In this document: positions 35,422 through 47,149 of the stretch, in pieces
How the letters are laid out: every line of letters begins with the position of its first letter
Numbering within the stretch: the first letter of the stretch is position 1
Assembly (NCBI RefSeq): GCF_027580225.2
Contig: NC_073358.2
Coordinates: 26,686,501-26,750,500, forward strand
DNA length: 64,000 nucleotides
Direction of reading: 5' to 3'
Origin: Misgurnus anguillicaudatus
Lineage: Eukaryota; Chordata; Actinopteri; Cypriniformes; Cobitidae
Position numbers and translations under genes: made by a program
Notes under the pieces: model-generated
Told to the model about the DNA's origin: nothing
The model's input: the letters and a program-made list of their open reading frames with translations, nothing else
The model's database searches: none

Positions 35422-36729
35422 CATATTGGCAGTTCAAAGATACATATTTGTACCTAAATGGTACATATTAGGATCCTTTTTTAAAGTGTACTGCCCAGTG
35501 GCGGAGTGGCAATCGGGAGAGCCGGGACTTTTCCCGGTGGGCCGGTAGTGTTTTGAGGCCGCAAGGGCTAAAAATAGCCGGACTTTCAGTCTTTTGTCAT
35601 ACATATAATTTAATATGCCGCAGCACTCTATCAAGCCGTCTCCCCTGGAGTTCTAGTCGAGAGTGCCGCTTATCAGCCAATCAAAATAAAAGAAAGAGGC
35701 TACACAATAGCCAATCAGAAAATAGCACTGTTGTATCTGGGTAAGATTTAACGCAACAACCAATAAAAAGCTTATTCTCGTTCACCCACAGAGAAGACAA
35801 AACACCAGAAATCAACAGGCTATCATGCTGAAATATTTTCAGTAGAACATATCTGAACAGTGGTACATCACTGATAGGGATAAATTACACATGTGTTCGA
35901 CTTTATGCTATAACATAGGAACCAACAAGCGGATGACATCAACGTGCCGCGAGAGCAGTTCGAAAGCAAACTCTTCCGATGATCTCTCGACTCACCCTCG
36001 CGGTACTTTGATGTCATCAGCCTGTCGTTCCTGCAGCGCAGCTTGAAGTTGAACAGTGGGGTTCCCAAACCTTTCCCTGCAGGAGGTCTCATGATGAATC
36101 TGATGAATCTGTTGTAATCTTTATTTTCGCAAGTAAATTCCTTTTTTGTTTTAAAATTAAATCAGACTCGTTTCTCCCCCACACTCGCGCTATGCATATT
36201 GCATACATTATTCCAGAAGTAATATGATTTGTTCTCTGTGACTAAATATGCATGTTCTCTTTCACTGGGAAATTGTAGCACAGTCGAAGTCAATTGTATT
36301 AATTATTTGCGCGCATTTTTGAATATGGCCACTTGTGGAATGAAAACTGCACGACGACAAAAAAGGTAAAACTTGTTTTTGAATTTAGCCCTGTTTTACT
36401 AAGTTTTATTTAGTGTTATAGTCTTAGTTGGTTAACTACGTGTGCTTCATCACATCATTTAAAAGTCTTTATTGTGTGTTTAAGTGTTTATTGGCGGTTG
36501 ACATGACAAGATTTGTGAAGGGATGTCACAGAATGTTTTGTTTTGATATTATCTTGTTTTAGTTTATCTGTATCTGGAGTTGCACTTAAGAATTACAACA
36601 TTTGAAAAACATTTTAAACAACCATGATTTCTATTTTTGTTTTTCATTTGTATTGCTTCCGTATTGTTGTCAGTAAGTGTACATCCGTGCAATCAGTATA
36701 ATTTTACAGGTTGATGGAGTATGCACACA

Positions 36730-38020
36730 TAGCCTGGTAATACCATCCTCTGCTATTTTGCTTCGCTTCATAGACAGAAGCCGTTTCTCAATGTCAAGGA
36801 TACTTCCTTGGCAGGACTAGTCCTTACAAGTCACTTCCTTGAGAGGCGAGGCGAGGCTCCTTTTAAGCATTCGGAGAACACGTTAAATGGAACAGGCTAA
36901 CAAGTGCACGTCATTACGTCATTGCGTGATTGAAAGGTGTGCTTTCGGTGCTGCGCGCATAGGATTGTGGGTGATTTCAGCGCGTGAAGAGCGCGAAGGA
37001 TACAAATTTGCATCCTTTCCTGTATATGGGATATTTCTCAAACGAAGGACTCAGTCCTTGGCTGAAATTTCGAGGATCCTCGACATTGGAACAGTCCTTC
37101 GACGGACGTCGATGACGTAGCATCCTCGAAATTCTAGCTTCCGAGGATCCTTCCTTGACATTGAGAAACGGCTAATGTCTGGCTGGGCATAATTGACAAT
37201 CGTTTTCCTTCTCGTGGGAGGGGCTTGTCTGAAGTTTAAAATCATTGGTCTAAACGTAAGCCAATCACACATAACATTTGGATATGATGTGCTTTATGCC
37301 CCGGATCAGCCGCATCGAATCTCTGCTGTAAAATACACGTATGATGTGAAAACAAACCCATCGAGCGAAATACCTGAGTTAACATGGCTATGAACGACTT
37401 TTGCAGATTAATTGAAGTAAATCGGGCCAGAGCTAGTTGAACACTATCCTTACGGTGGCTTTCCACTCACGTCTAACGGGAGGAACGCCCCTCTCTCCTC
37501 TCAAACTCTTCCACCAGACAACCATAACCATATATAAATTAAATCTTCCTACCTTATTTTCTGGTTAATCAGGAATGTCACCAAAGAATGCTTGCCCACG
37601 CGTCCTCCACCATTAACTGTGACTATAATTCCCTTCCATGATTTCTCGATCGTTGTGCACGTCAAGCTATGCTGCACACAGTGTCTCGCTGACGATCGGT
37701 AAAGTTGATAAATTAAACTTTTCCAAAAACTTGTCGGGAGTAGGGCAACAATATAATCTCCATTCAAATGTTTAACAAACACTTTTCTTGTTCGGGTTTA
37801 AGTTGGCAAGTGCCGGTTCTCCACAACAGAGCAAATAGCTTTCTGTGTCTCCATGTCACGGTTTAGCGTCTACGTCACGGCTCTCAGCCCGCCCTCTGTT
37901 CGTTGATTGGACGGTCGTTTTGAGACCGGAGGAAAACGGTTTGAATGGGAGGTATCTCAGACTGAGTACAGAAGCATAATGAAATTTAGCAGAAGTACGA
38001 AGTCTGACGTAGTCAGGCTA
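36730..38020. mobile_element. Nested DNA transposon with 9-bp (or 8-bp) target duplication
   Basis: ATGCACACA occurs at 36721-36729 and 38021-38029. Ends read TAGCCTGG… and …CAGGCTA, and the inverted similarity continues with TCTGCT…AGCAGA and CTTCG…CGAAG. A 9-bp duplication would suit a Mutator-like element, 8 bp a hAT. It carries the MITE 36779-37173. No coding region is recognised. Confidence 0.75.
36779..37173. mobile_element. MITE with AGCCGTTTCTCAATGTCAAGGA termini
   Basis: Perfect or near-perfect inverted ends (AGCCGTTTCTCAATGTCAAG…CTTGACATTGAGAAACGGCT) bound 395 bp. The sub-terminal CCTTGG/AGGATCC motifs are repeated internally. The target duplication is unclear. Confidence 0.8.
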
Positions 38021-38606
38021 ATGCACACATGTGGTTTCATAGATTCATTATTTGAGAATGGCCTTCTTGTACGAAGAATTTTTGTAATACCCTAGGTTTT
38101 CGTGAATGTTACATTTCGTTTTAATGTTACAACAAATGCACAACTTGTTTGACACAAACAATGACAACTTGACTGCTGTTAGAGAATGTTTCCCAGATAA
38201 TCAGCAACAGTTTTTGTTACAGAGAGGCTGTTTACACTTGGCATTAACATGCGTTTTCATCGATCGGATCACAAGTGGACGATGTTAATGCCAGGTGTAA
38301 ACGGTGTTCAAAACGTTTTGAGCTCGTCCACTTTCAACCACATGCAGAGGTAGTCGAAACCACTTTCGATCGGATCGCTTTGGAGTTGCGGAACGCACAT
38401 GTGATTGAATGCATTTGAACAGCCACACGCGACCGCTTTCTCTCCGCCCATTTATCTAATCTGAGGTATAGGGCTTATTCGATCTACGTCATCAATGTTC
38501 GCGGCGGCCATATTGTTGACATAAAACTGTCAGTCTGTCAATTGACAAGCGAGACAGCGTGGGTATTATGCATGGTATTATCGGTGTATTTTTTTAAAAC
38601 CGCGCA

Positions 38607-38717
38607 ATGTTGTGTGGTGTAATACACGGATGTTCTAACAACATCAAAAAGAACCCCGGAATTAGTTTTTATGCGATACCGACTGTCAGAAAACATGAAA
38701 GGAGACAGAGGAGTTGA
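38607..38717 (+). pseudogene. THAP zinc-finger N-terminal fragment
   Basis: Starting at ATG 38607 the frame reads MLCGVIHGCSNN, then GISFYAIP, then a basic stretch before a TGA at 38715-38717. The C-x5-C pair, the SNN and the 'GISFYxxP' phrase are the N-terminal half of a THAP domain (C2CH). The downstream Trp and C…H ligands are missing after the stop. THAP domains occur in P-element-type transposases and in transposon-derived host proteins. Only ~36 codons remain, so it is called a captured or decayed exon. Confidence 0.6.
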
Positions 38718-38740
38718 ACCAGCGAAGGAGAGACTCCCAA

Positions 38741-38875
38741 CACAGCAAAGTCTGTCCCCATCATTTTACCACAGGTAACGTTAGGGATATATGCTCACAG
38801 CAAAGTCTGTCCCCATCATTTTACCACAGGTAACGTTAGGGATATATGCTCACAGCAAAGTCTGTCCCCATAGTT
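38741..38875 (+). repeat. 55-bp tandem duplication (2.4 copies)
   Basis: CACAGCAAAGTCTGTCCCCA restarts at 38741, 38796 and 38851, exactly 55 bp apart. The first two units look identical, suggesting recent duplication next to the THAP-like segment. Confidence 0.95.
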
Positions 38876-39014
38876 TGATCATATGGTTAGCTGTAAGCAG
38901 TGGCTGAAACTGCTCTTTCAAATAAGCTGCCATAAATTGAGACAGTTATTACATTAGTATTAATAACTATATGAACATAATAAAAGGTCTGGCATTGATA
39001 CTAGGTAGGGAATT

Positions 39015-39530
39015 AAGGGCCGTTCACATAGTTTTGAAAATCGTTTTATATTAAACAGAATAGCGGAGCTCACACCAAAACTATAACAAAACAGATACAA
39101 TGAACGACATCATTGGGATCACTTTCTGAGCGATTTTTCCCACCTGATGAAGGATAAACCATTGATAGCATTAAAATCTATTTGAACTTCAAGTGCACGG
39201 CCACTTAAAATGACAGTGAAGCTCATTGCTGAGCTCTATAACATTAGATTACTTCCAGTTGCTGTGAAAATTGACTACGTAATGCTTTTTAATCTATTAC
39301 ATTAACTAACTGTTATGCCAAAAGGTAAGATATTACACAAACTATTAGATTCACTGTTTAGAGTTACGCGAAACGCAGCGTGTTGAGGACATCTGCAAAA
39401 GTTTCTATTACAAGCAATATTAAAGGCAAGTGATTTGTGCCGTGAGCGAATTAGCATAAACGTATTGTTTGGTGGTGTGGACGATGATATAGTTATCGTT
39501 ATAGTTATCGTTATAATGTGAACGGCCCTT
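39015..39530. mobile_element. MITE with AAGGGCCGTTCACAT termini
   Basis: Ends AAGGGCCGTTCACAT and ATGTGAACGGCCCTT are perfect 15-bp inverted repeats bounding 516 bp. A short GATATAGTTATCGTTA tandem lies near the right end. No clear target duplication. This is the innermost layer of a four-deep nest. Confidence 0.85.
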
Positions 39531-40699
39531 CAGTGCTTGTATGATGAATGCGGATACTGTATGAACGATATAGTTATAAATATCCGGATAAGTTACGGCT
39601 GGCAATAAGGACGGATCTTTACTTAAGGCTATTGGCTCTATTTGATATTGTTCCACAATAATCAAGCTCATCTTCTCTTAATACAGACGAAATTAAGGCA
39701 TTAGGCTACTGCTCCCCTCGACTCAAATCTACGTGCGGCTAGGGGCAGGACAGATGTCATGTCAACAAGATGGCCGCGGCTAGCGACTTCCGGTGTTTGC
39801 GAATAAGCCCTATTAAACACAAGTTTTACGTCTTTTTTGACTTCTGGCGTGAACATTCGGTGAACAGCGCTATTTTTAGCCTTTCATTGATAAAACTAAG
39901 CGGCTGATCTCCGTAGTTTCGTTTTGAAAGCGTGGGAAAGTTGTGCGATCCTATTTCATCAATTGCGCTGAAAATTCAAAGAAAGCTCTTACATACTCAT
40001 GTAGAAAACACTGTGCAGCATGTTTACTTGCTAAACAAGCAGTGCACTCCGACATAATATTAGTTTGCGTCCATATAAACTCATAATTACTCCCGCTCGG
40101 GTTTGAATGACAGCAGAGAGACTCGCCCACCGTCTCACAGACCACCCCCTCATAGTATTCAGCACAGAAGCGGTCGAAAGTGGACAAAAGAGACGGATTT
40201 TAATACCAGGTGTAAACGTAATGTGTCTCTCTCGTCCACTTGTGATCCGATCGATGAAAACACATCTTAATACCAAGTGTAAACAGCCCCAGAGTGTCTG
40301 TAACTTAGCCAACATACTGTTCACTGACAACTCACTCAGAACAGGTAGTCTAGGCCTCGTTATATTTTCGTTATCACACGATGACTGACATTTTGTCACA
40401 TTAAACATCCCTCTCTCCTAATAGGCTTAATCATTTTATAAGCAACTGCTTGGCAACCAAATTTAGCTTTAGCTTACCTGAAACTAGGGAACTGTTGTTA
40501 ACTTAAAGATCTTTTAAAAAAGAATAATTATTTCATATTGTTGTGCAGTCATTTCCTTCTTTCTTTTTTTACCACGGAGGGCTGGTGGTCTACGAAATTT
40601 CCCGGTAGATATTTTGGTCCCACTCCGCCCCTACTGCCCCAGTAACAGCTTTGTACCTTTATTTTTGACAGTGTATACAACCTGTTGTTATGTTTTAAG

Positions 40700-41059
40700 G
40701 TTTTTGCCTTATACATCAGATTAGACACATTTTATTTTATGAATTTGTAAATTTAGAAATGGTTTCATAAAACATTTATGATTAAAAAAATATTTTGGAG
40801 CAACCCCACCCTCAACCTTACCCTAAACCCAACCACTTCTCAACCATATAAAACACAACATGCAAGTAAAAGTACATTCACATGTATTTATTGCATAAAA
40901 CAGTACATTTATTACAAACCATACCCGTTGCAATCCTTGCCATCTGAAGCCATACGATTACTTTATATGAAGAACTCTGTACGGTGGCCGTCAGGGGTCA
41001 CTGCCTTGCAATGAAAGAAAACACATGCAAATAGAAAAAAACACCAGCAAATCAAGAAA
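40700..41059. other. No recognisable feature
   Basis: AT-rich spacer right of the hAT target; nothing is supported. Confidence 0.4.
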
Positions 41060-41265
41060 ACATCTTCATCAGTTTGACAACACATGCGCTGCAGATATCG
41101 CAACACATCCAAATACAGAAACGCGTTGCAAATATCACAACACGAACAAAAACAGAAACGCGTACCAAATCTCACAACACATCCAAATACAGAAACGCGT
41201 TGCAAATTCTTACAACACGACCAAAAACAGAAACGCGTTCCAAATCTCACAACACAACAGAAGTG
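41060..41265. repeat. ACGCGT-containing minisatellite
   Basis: Two alternating unit types (…CATCCAAATACAGAAACGCG and …CGACCAAAAACAGAAACGCG, each followed by TTGCAAAT or TACCAAAT and CACAACAC) give a dimer period of about 73 bp. Open frames here are repeat translations. Confidence 0.85.
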
Positions 41266-41708
41266 TTTCAGGGGGGTCACAAAAAGTGATGCACCGGTCT
41301 GAGAAGTGTTTTCGGTTTACATTCAATTCGTCCGTGGAGCTTCTGTGAGTTTACATCGATCAAATGTAAGTTTTTCTTGTTTATTTTAATATCCTAATTG
41401 CATATTTTTTTAGCCTTTCCATTATTATTAGCCTATAGACTCAAATAACTTGACGAAATACATAATAAACTGTGAAACGTTGTGTTAGCTGGCTTAGTTA
41501 CACAAATGTCACTAGATAGTGTTCTAGGAGGACAATAAATACCACATTCTTCATTAAAACAAGTAAAAATAACGTGTGTGTGTGTTTCTATGGGAGGTTT
41601 TTGTGCTAATAATAGCTTATTGAACGTCTAACCAAACGTCTTGTGTGTGTGTGTTTTATTTTCAGGCAGCAAACATACTGTTTATAACTATATATAATAG
41701 TGTTAATT
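41266..41708. other. Left flank of the nested Helentron-like array
   Basis: AT-rich sequence with a short (TG)n run near 41641. The outermost H1 copy is inserted after TTAATT at its right edge. Confidence 0.45.
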
Positions 41709-42027
41709 ATGTTGGCTTGACAAAGCCAACATACTGTTATTATGTTGGCTTTGAAAAAGCCAACATACTGTTATTGCTTTTAAACTTATTAGTGGTGCTT
41801 GCATTTATGCAAGGCATCACTATTACTATTCCTCATACTTATTATTATGTTGGCTTGACAAAGCCAACATACTGATATTGTATTTAAACTTATTATTATG
41901 TTGGCTTGACAAAGCCAACATACTGATATTGTATTTAAACTTATTATGTTGGCTTGCCAAAGCCAACATACTGATATTGTATTTAAACTTATTATTAGTG
42001 GTGCTTGCATTTATGCAAGGCATCACT
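41709..42027 (+). repeat. Stack of seven 5' hairpins
   Basis: In order: H1 41709-41732, H1 41742-41766, H2 41791-41821, H1 41847-41870, H1 41898-41921, H1 41946-41969, H2 41997-42027. H1 hairpins are GTTGGCTT-N-AAGCCAAC. H2 hairpins are AGTGGTGCTTGCAT/ATGCAAGGCATCACT. Each is preceded by TT and separated from the next by a short TTTAAACTTATT or TATTACTATT linker. They are the 5' ends of the seven copies closed later in reverse order. Confidence 0.92.
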
Positions 42028-44480
42028 ATTACTATTGCTCAGGGATATTATTATTATTATTATATTTTATTCTTACATCTGCACGTTTTTTCGGCACCTA
42101 ACTCGTCCCGCACGGTTTGTCGTAGACCCATGAAAGAGGGCTCAAATCAACGGGCTTATTAAGGACACGACTGCTATGACTTTTATAAGCGATCGGGTGC
42201 AGGATTTTCGAAAGGGGGGCGAAAAACCACCCGAAAAATCCCATTGACTTAACATTGAGCCCAACTTTGACGAGTCATAGCTCCACTCGAGGATTTTGTA
42301 GAAACATGTAGGTTACAACATTTGGAGAGGGTGGTAGACTCTGTAAGAACATATATCACAATGGGGTGTAAGTTGTACCCCTGGGGTGTAAGAGGCGCCC
42401 AAAAGTGCCCCAATGAAAAGTCAATGGGGGAAAATCCCATAGACTTAACATTGCAAAAACTTTGACAGGTCATAGGTACGAGCGAGGATTTTGTAGAAAC
42501 ATGTGGGTTACATTATTTGAAGAGGGTGGTAGACTCTGTAAGAACATGGATCACAATGGGGTGTAAGTTGTACCCCTGGGATGTAAGAGGCACCCGAAAT
42601 TTCCCATTGACTTATAATGGAGCAGGAAACATGCCCATATAAGGGAATAAAAAAGTTCCAGATGGGATATCTTTGCTTTACAATGTCGTAAAGACAAGGG
42701 GGTGGGCTCATTTTACTCAGACATCCAATCAGTCTATCAGGATAGTCCCAAAGCTTTTAAGCCACGCCCCTAGCAACCACTTTTGAGCACCCTAGCAACA
42801 TAAAATTCAAACAGTTATATCTCTGCATCAGAACATCATAGAGACACGGGGGTTGGACCGGTTTACTTGTGACTCGGAGTGTAATCATTATGGGATGCCA
42901 ATTTTTCCCTAGCAACCAAATACAGTACCCTAGCAACAGAATAAACAAAGCCTTATATCTCCGCATCAGAACATCGTAGAAACACGGGGGTTGGACCGTT
43001 TGACTAGTGACTCAGAGTGTAATCATTATGGGATGCCATTTTTTTCCCTAGCAACCAAATACAGTACCCTAGCAACAGAGTAAACAAAGCCTTATATCTC
43101 CGCATCAGAACATCGTAGAGACACGGGGGTTGGACCGTTTGACTCGTGACTCGGAGTGTAATCATTATGGGATGCCAATTTTTTCCCTAGCAACCAAATA
43201 CAGTACCCTAGCAACAGAGTAAACAAAGCCTTATATCTCCGCATCAGAACATCGTAGAGACACGGGGGTTGGACCGTTTGACTCGTGACTCGGAGTGTAA
43301 TCATTATGGGATGCCAATTCTTTCCCTAGCAACCAAATACAGTACCCTAGCAACAGAGTATACAAAGCCTTATATCTCCGCATCAGAACATCGTAGAAAC
43401 ATGGGTGTTGGACCGTTTGACTCGTGACTCAGAGTGTAATCACTATGGGATGCCAATTTTTTCCCTAGCAACCAAATACAGTACCCTAGCAACAGAGTAA
43501 ACAAAGCCTTATATCTCCGCATCAGAACATCGTAGAGACATGGGGGTTGGACCGTTTGACTTGTGACTCGGAGGGTAATCACTAGTGGATGCCATTTTTC
43601 CCCTAGCAACCAAATACAGCTCCCTAGCAACAGAGTAAACAAAGCCTTATATCTCCGCATCAGAACATCGTAGAGACAAGGGGGTTGGACCGTTTGACTC
43701 GTGACTCGGAGGGTAATCACTAGTGGATGCCATTTTTTCCCTAGCAACCAAATACAGTACCCTAGCAACAGAGTAAACAAAGCCTTATATCTCCGCATCA
43801 GAACATCGTAGAGACACGGGGGTTGGACCGTTTGACTCATGACTCGGAGGGTAATCCCTAGTGGATGGCAATTTTTTCCCTAGCAACCAAATACAGTACC
43901 CTAGCAACCGGATAAACACAGCCTTATATCTCCGCATCAGAACATCGTAGAGACACGGGGGTTGGACGTTTGACTTGTGACTCGGAGGGTAATCACTAGT
44001 GGATGCCATTTTTTCCCTAGCAACCAAATACAGTACCCTAGCAACAGAGTAAACAAAGCCTTATATCTCCGCATCAGAACATCGTAGAGACACGGGGGTT
44101 GGACCGTTTGACTCATGACTCGGAGGGTAATCCCTAGTGGATGGCAATTTTTTCCCTAGCAACCAAATACAGTACCCTAGCAACAGAGTAAACAAAGCCT
44201 TATATCTCTACATCAGAACATCGTAGAAACACGGGGGTTGGACCGTTTGACTCGTGACTCGGAGGGTAATCACTAGTGGATGGCAATTGTTTCCCTAGCA
44301 ACCAAATACAGTACCCTAGCAACCGGATAAACACAGCCTTATATCTCCGCATCAAAACATCGTAGAGACATGGGAGTTGGATCGTTTTACTTTTGGCTTG
44401 GAGTATAATCATATATGGTCCCCAGAATTTTGCCACGGCAAGCACCACTCACATTTTCTTCAGGAAATGTACCTATCTAG
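41997..44480 (+). mobile_element. H2 copy #7 (complete, innermost)
   Basis: Uninterrupted 2484 bp. 5' hairpin AGTGGTGCTTGCAT…CATCACT (41997-42027), TTA microsatellite, unique body (42060-42790), a 139-bp tandem array, inverse sub-terminal repeat GCAAGCACCACT (44438-44449), 3' hairpin (44451-44470) and ACCTATCTAG (44471-44480). TT flanks both sides. It has no coding capacity. This is the reference copy for H2. Confidence 0.92.
42790..44430 (+). repeat. 139-bp tandem array of H2 copy #7
   Basis: About 11-12 units: AAAGCCTTATATCTCCGCATC, AGAACATCGTAGAGACACGG, GGTTGGACCGTTTGACTCG, CCCTAGCAACCAAATACAG, TACCCTAGCAACAGAG. 'AAAGCCTTATAT' recurs every 138-139 bp. Unit lengths of 138 keep a minus frame open (43370-43840, 156 codons repeating QPPCLYDVLMRRYKALF). 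This is a repeat translation, not a gene. Confidence 0.95.
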
Positions 44481-45267
44481 TTATTATTATTATTATTATT
44501 CTTTTTCTGAGCGAAATTTCTGCAGCTAACTCATCCGACAGCTTTCAAGCTACATCCACCAAATTTTCCACGGACATTCTAACTGGTCTGAAGAAGTGTG
44601 CTATATCTTTTTGAAGGGATCCGACTTACAGAATTCCTAAAACGGGAATTTAAATTTCCAAAAGTCCCATTGACTTAACATGGGACAAACTTTGACGGGT
44701 CATATCTGCGAGCGAGAAATTTGTAGAAACGTGTGTGTCACCACATTTGAAGAGGCTGGCAGGCACTGTGGGAACATACCTCACATTGGGGTGTAAGTTT
44801 CACCCCTGGGGCGTAAGAGGCACCCAAATTCCCCATTGACTTATAACGGGGCAGGAAACATGCCCATATATGGGAATAAAAACGTTTCAGACGGGATATC
44901 TTTGCTTTACAATGCCATAGAGACATGGGGGTGGGATCATTTTACTCAGGCATCCAATCAGTCTTTCGGGATTTCTCCAAAGCTATTAAGCCACGCCCCT
45001 AGCAACAATTTTGGGCACCCTAGCAACATCTCCCATAGACTGCCATTATAAAATTCGCAGATGGATATCTTTGCAGCACAGTGTCACAGGGACATGGGGG
45101 TGGGCTCATTTTACTCAGGCATCCAATCAGTCTCTAAGGATTCTTATTGAGGTATTAAGCCACGCCCCTAGCAACCAAATATGAGCACCCTAGCAACATA
45201 ATAAACAAAGCCTTATATCTCTGGATCCGAACATCATAGAGACATGGGGGTTGGGTCTTTTGGTCAT

Positions 45268-46230
45268 GTTAGCTTCATGCTAGCTTCATGCTAAGTCAAA
45301 CTAGCTTCATGCTAGTTTCATGCTAGCTTTATGCTAATTTCATAATAAATCTTGCTAACTTCATGCTTATTCATGTTAGCATCATGCTAGCTTCATGCTA
45401 ATTCATGTTAGCATCATGCTAGCTTCATGCTAATTCATGTTAGCATCATGCTAGCTTCATGCTAATTCATATTAGCATCATGCTAGCTTCATGCTAATTA
45501 ATGTTAACATCATGCTAGCTTCATGCTAATTAATGTTAGCATCATGCTAGCTTCATGCTAATTCATGTTAGCATCATGCTAGCTTCATGCTAATTAATGT
45601 TAGCATCATGCTAGCTTCATGCTAATTCATGTTAGCATCATGCTAGCTTCATGTTAATTCATGTTAGCATCATGGTAATTCATGTTAGCATCATGCTAGC
45701 TTCATGCTAATTCATGTTAACATCATGCTAGCTTCATGCTAATTCATGTTAGCATCATGATAACTTCATGCTAACTCATGTTAGCATCATGTTAGCTTCA
45801 TGCTAATTCATGTTAGCATCATGCTAGTTTCATGCTAATTCATGTTAGCATCATGCTAACTTCATGCTAATTCATGTTAGCATCATGCTAGCTTCATGCT
45901 TATTCATGTTAGCATCATGCTAATTCATGTTAGCATCATGCTAATTCATGTTAGCATCATGCTAATTCATGTTAGCATCATGCTAGCTTCATGCTAATTC
46001 ATGTTAGCTTTATGCTAATTCATGTTAGCATCATGCTAGCTTCATGCTAATTCATGTTAACATCATGCTAGCTTCATGCTAATTCATGTTAGCATCATGC
46101 TAGCTTCATGCTAATTCTTGTTAGCATCATGCTAGCTTCATGCTAATTCATGTTAGCATCATGCTAGCTTCATGCTAATTCATGTTAACATCATGCTAAC
46201 TTAGTGCTAAATCATGTTAACATGCTAACT
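45268..46230 (+). repeat. 32-bp minisatellite, H1 copy #6
   Basis: Units of ATTCATGTTAGCATCATG plus CTAGCTTCATGCTA. Each contains the odd palindrome TAGCAT-C-ATGCTA and a GCTAGC site. Confidence 0.95.
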
Positions 46231-47149
46231 TTTTGTTAAATCATGTTTAAGGAAAGTTAGACTACTAAACTAATTTTGTTTTAAGTTTCTCTTAAACTGT
46301 TTTAAACGTTCAGGCCAGGCTTTGTCAAGCCAACATAAAGTTTGTCTTCAAACTTTTCTATCTAGTTATTATTATTCTTCTTCTTCTTCTGAGACTAAAA
46401 TTTCTGCGGCTAACTCGTCCGACAGCTTTCAAGCTACATCCACGAAATTTTCCACGGACATTCTGACTGGTCTAAAGAAGTGTGCTATATCTTTTTGACG
46501 GGATCCGACTTACGGAATTCCTAAAACGGGACATAAAACTTCCGAAAAGTCCCATTTACTTAACATTGCGACAAACTTTGACAGGTCATAGCTGCAAGCG
46601 AGAAATTTTTAGAAACTTGTGGGTTACCACATTTGAAGAGGCTGGCAGGCACTGTGAGAACATACCTCACATTGGGGTGTAAGTTTCACCCCTGGGGTGT
46701 AGGAGGCCCCCAAAATTCCCCATTGACTTATAACGGGGCAGGAAACACGCCCATATAAGGGAATAAAAACGTTCCAGATGGAATATCTTCGCTTTACAGT
46801 GTCATAGAGACATGGGGGTGGGCTCATTTTACTCAGGCATCCAATCAGGCTCTCTGGATCATCCCATAGCAATTAAGCCACGCCCCTAGCAACCATTTTT
46901 GGGCACCCTAGCAACATCTCCCATAGACTGCCATTATAAAATGCCCAAATGGATATCTTTGCAGCACAGTGTCACAGAGACATGGGGGTGGGCTCATTTT
47001 ACTCAGGCATCCAATCAGTTTCTAAGGATTCTTATTGAGCTATTAAGCCACGCCCCTAGCAACCAAATATGAGCACCCTAGCAACATGATAAACAAAGCC
47101 TTATATCTCTGGATCCGAACATCATAGAGACATGGGGGTTGGGTCTTTT

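Larger units (their letters stand above)
38471..39810 (+). mobile_element. Nested element with GGGCTTATTCG ends, carrying a THAP-like exon
   Basis: Ends GGGCTTATTCG and CGAATAAGCCC are flanked by TA on both sides. Sub-terminal GGCGGCCATATTGTTGAC is mirrored by GTCAACAAGATGGCCGC. It contains a THAP-like open segment (38607-38717), a 55-bp tandem (38741-38875) and another MITE (39015-39530). The superfamily is unclear; the TA flank suggests Tc1/mariner-type, but a THAP domain would be unusual there. Confidence 0.7.
38225..40290. mobile_element. DNA transposon with ~55-bp TIRs
   Basis: GGCTGTTTACACTTGG…ATCGGATCACAAGTGGAC at the left (38226 on) is mirrored at 40235-40286 (GTCCACTTGTGATCCGATCG…AAACAGCC). 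The inverted match continues inward more weakly (TCGAAA / GTGGTTTC segments). The long TIR and no own coding mark a non-autonomous element. It contains 38471-39810. The target duplication is ambiguous (AGAG-like on both sides). Confidence 0.8.
35497..40631. mobile_element. hAT element with 8-bp TSD TACTGCCC, heavily invaded
   Basis: Ends AGTGGCGGAGTGG and the complement of the right end (GGGGCGGAGTGG) lie between TACTGCCC at 35489-35496 and 40632-40639. Removing the element restores AAAGTGTACTGCCCCAGT, a phrase of the host repeat also seen at 17283-17303. Of 5.1 kb, ~3.4 kb is two nested families (36730-38020, 38225-40290). No hAT transposase remains. Confidence 0.85.
41946..46365 (+). mobile_element. 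H1 copy #6, subfamily A
   Basis: 5' hairpin 41946-41969 (variant CTTGCCAAAG); 3' hairpin 46337-46356 (AAAGTTTG-TCTT-CAAACTTT), then TCTATCTAG to 46365. Own sequence ~1.9 kb, with the body from 44481. Contains H2 copy #7. Confidence 0.88.

Noticed and set aside
43370..43840. 156-codon minus frame with three copies of a 46-residue repeat
   Set aside because: Translation of the 139-bp tandem where a few units are 138 bp; the same frame is broken in neighbouring units and copies.
42790..44430. CRISPR-like appearance of regular repeats
   Set aside because: Units are contiguous 139-bp tandems without unique spacers, in eukaryotic sequence.
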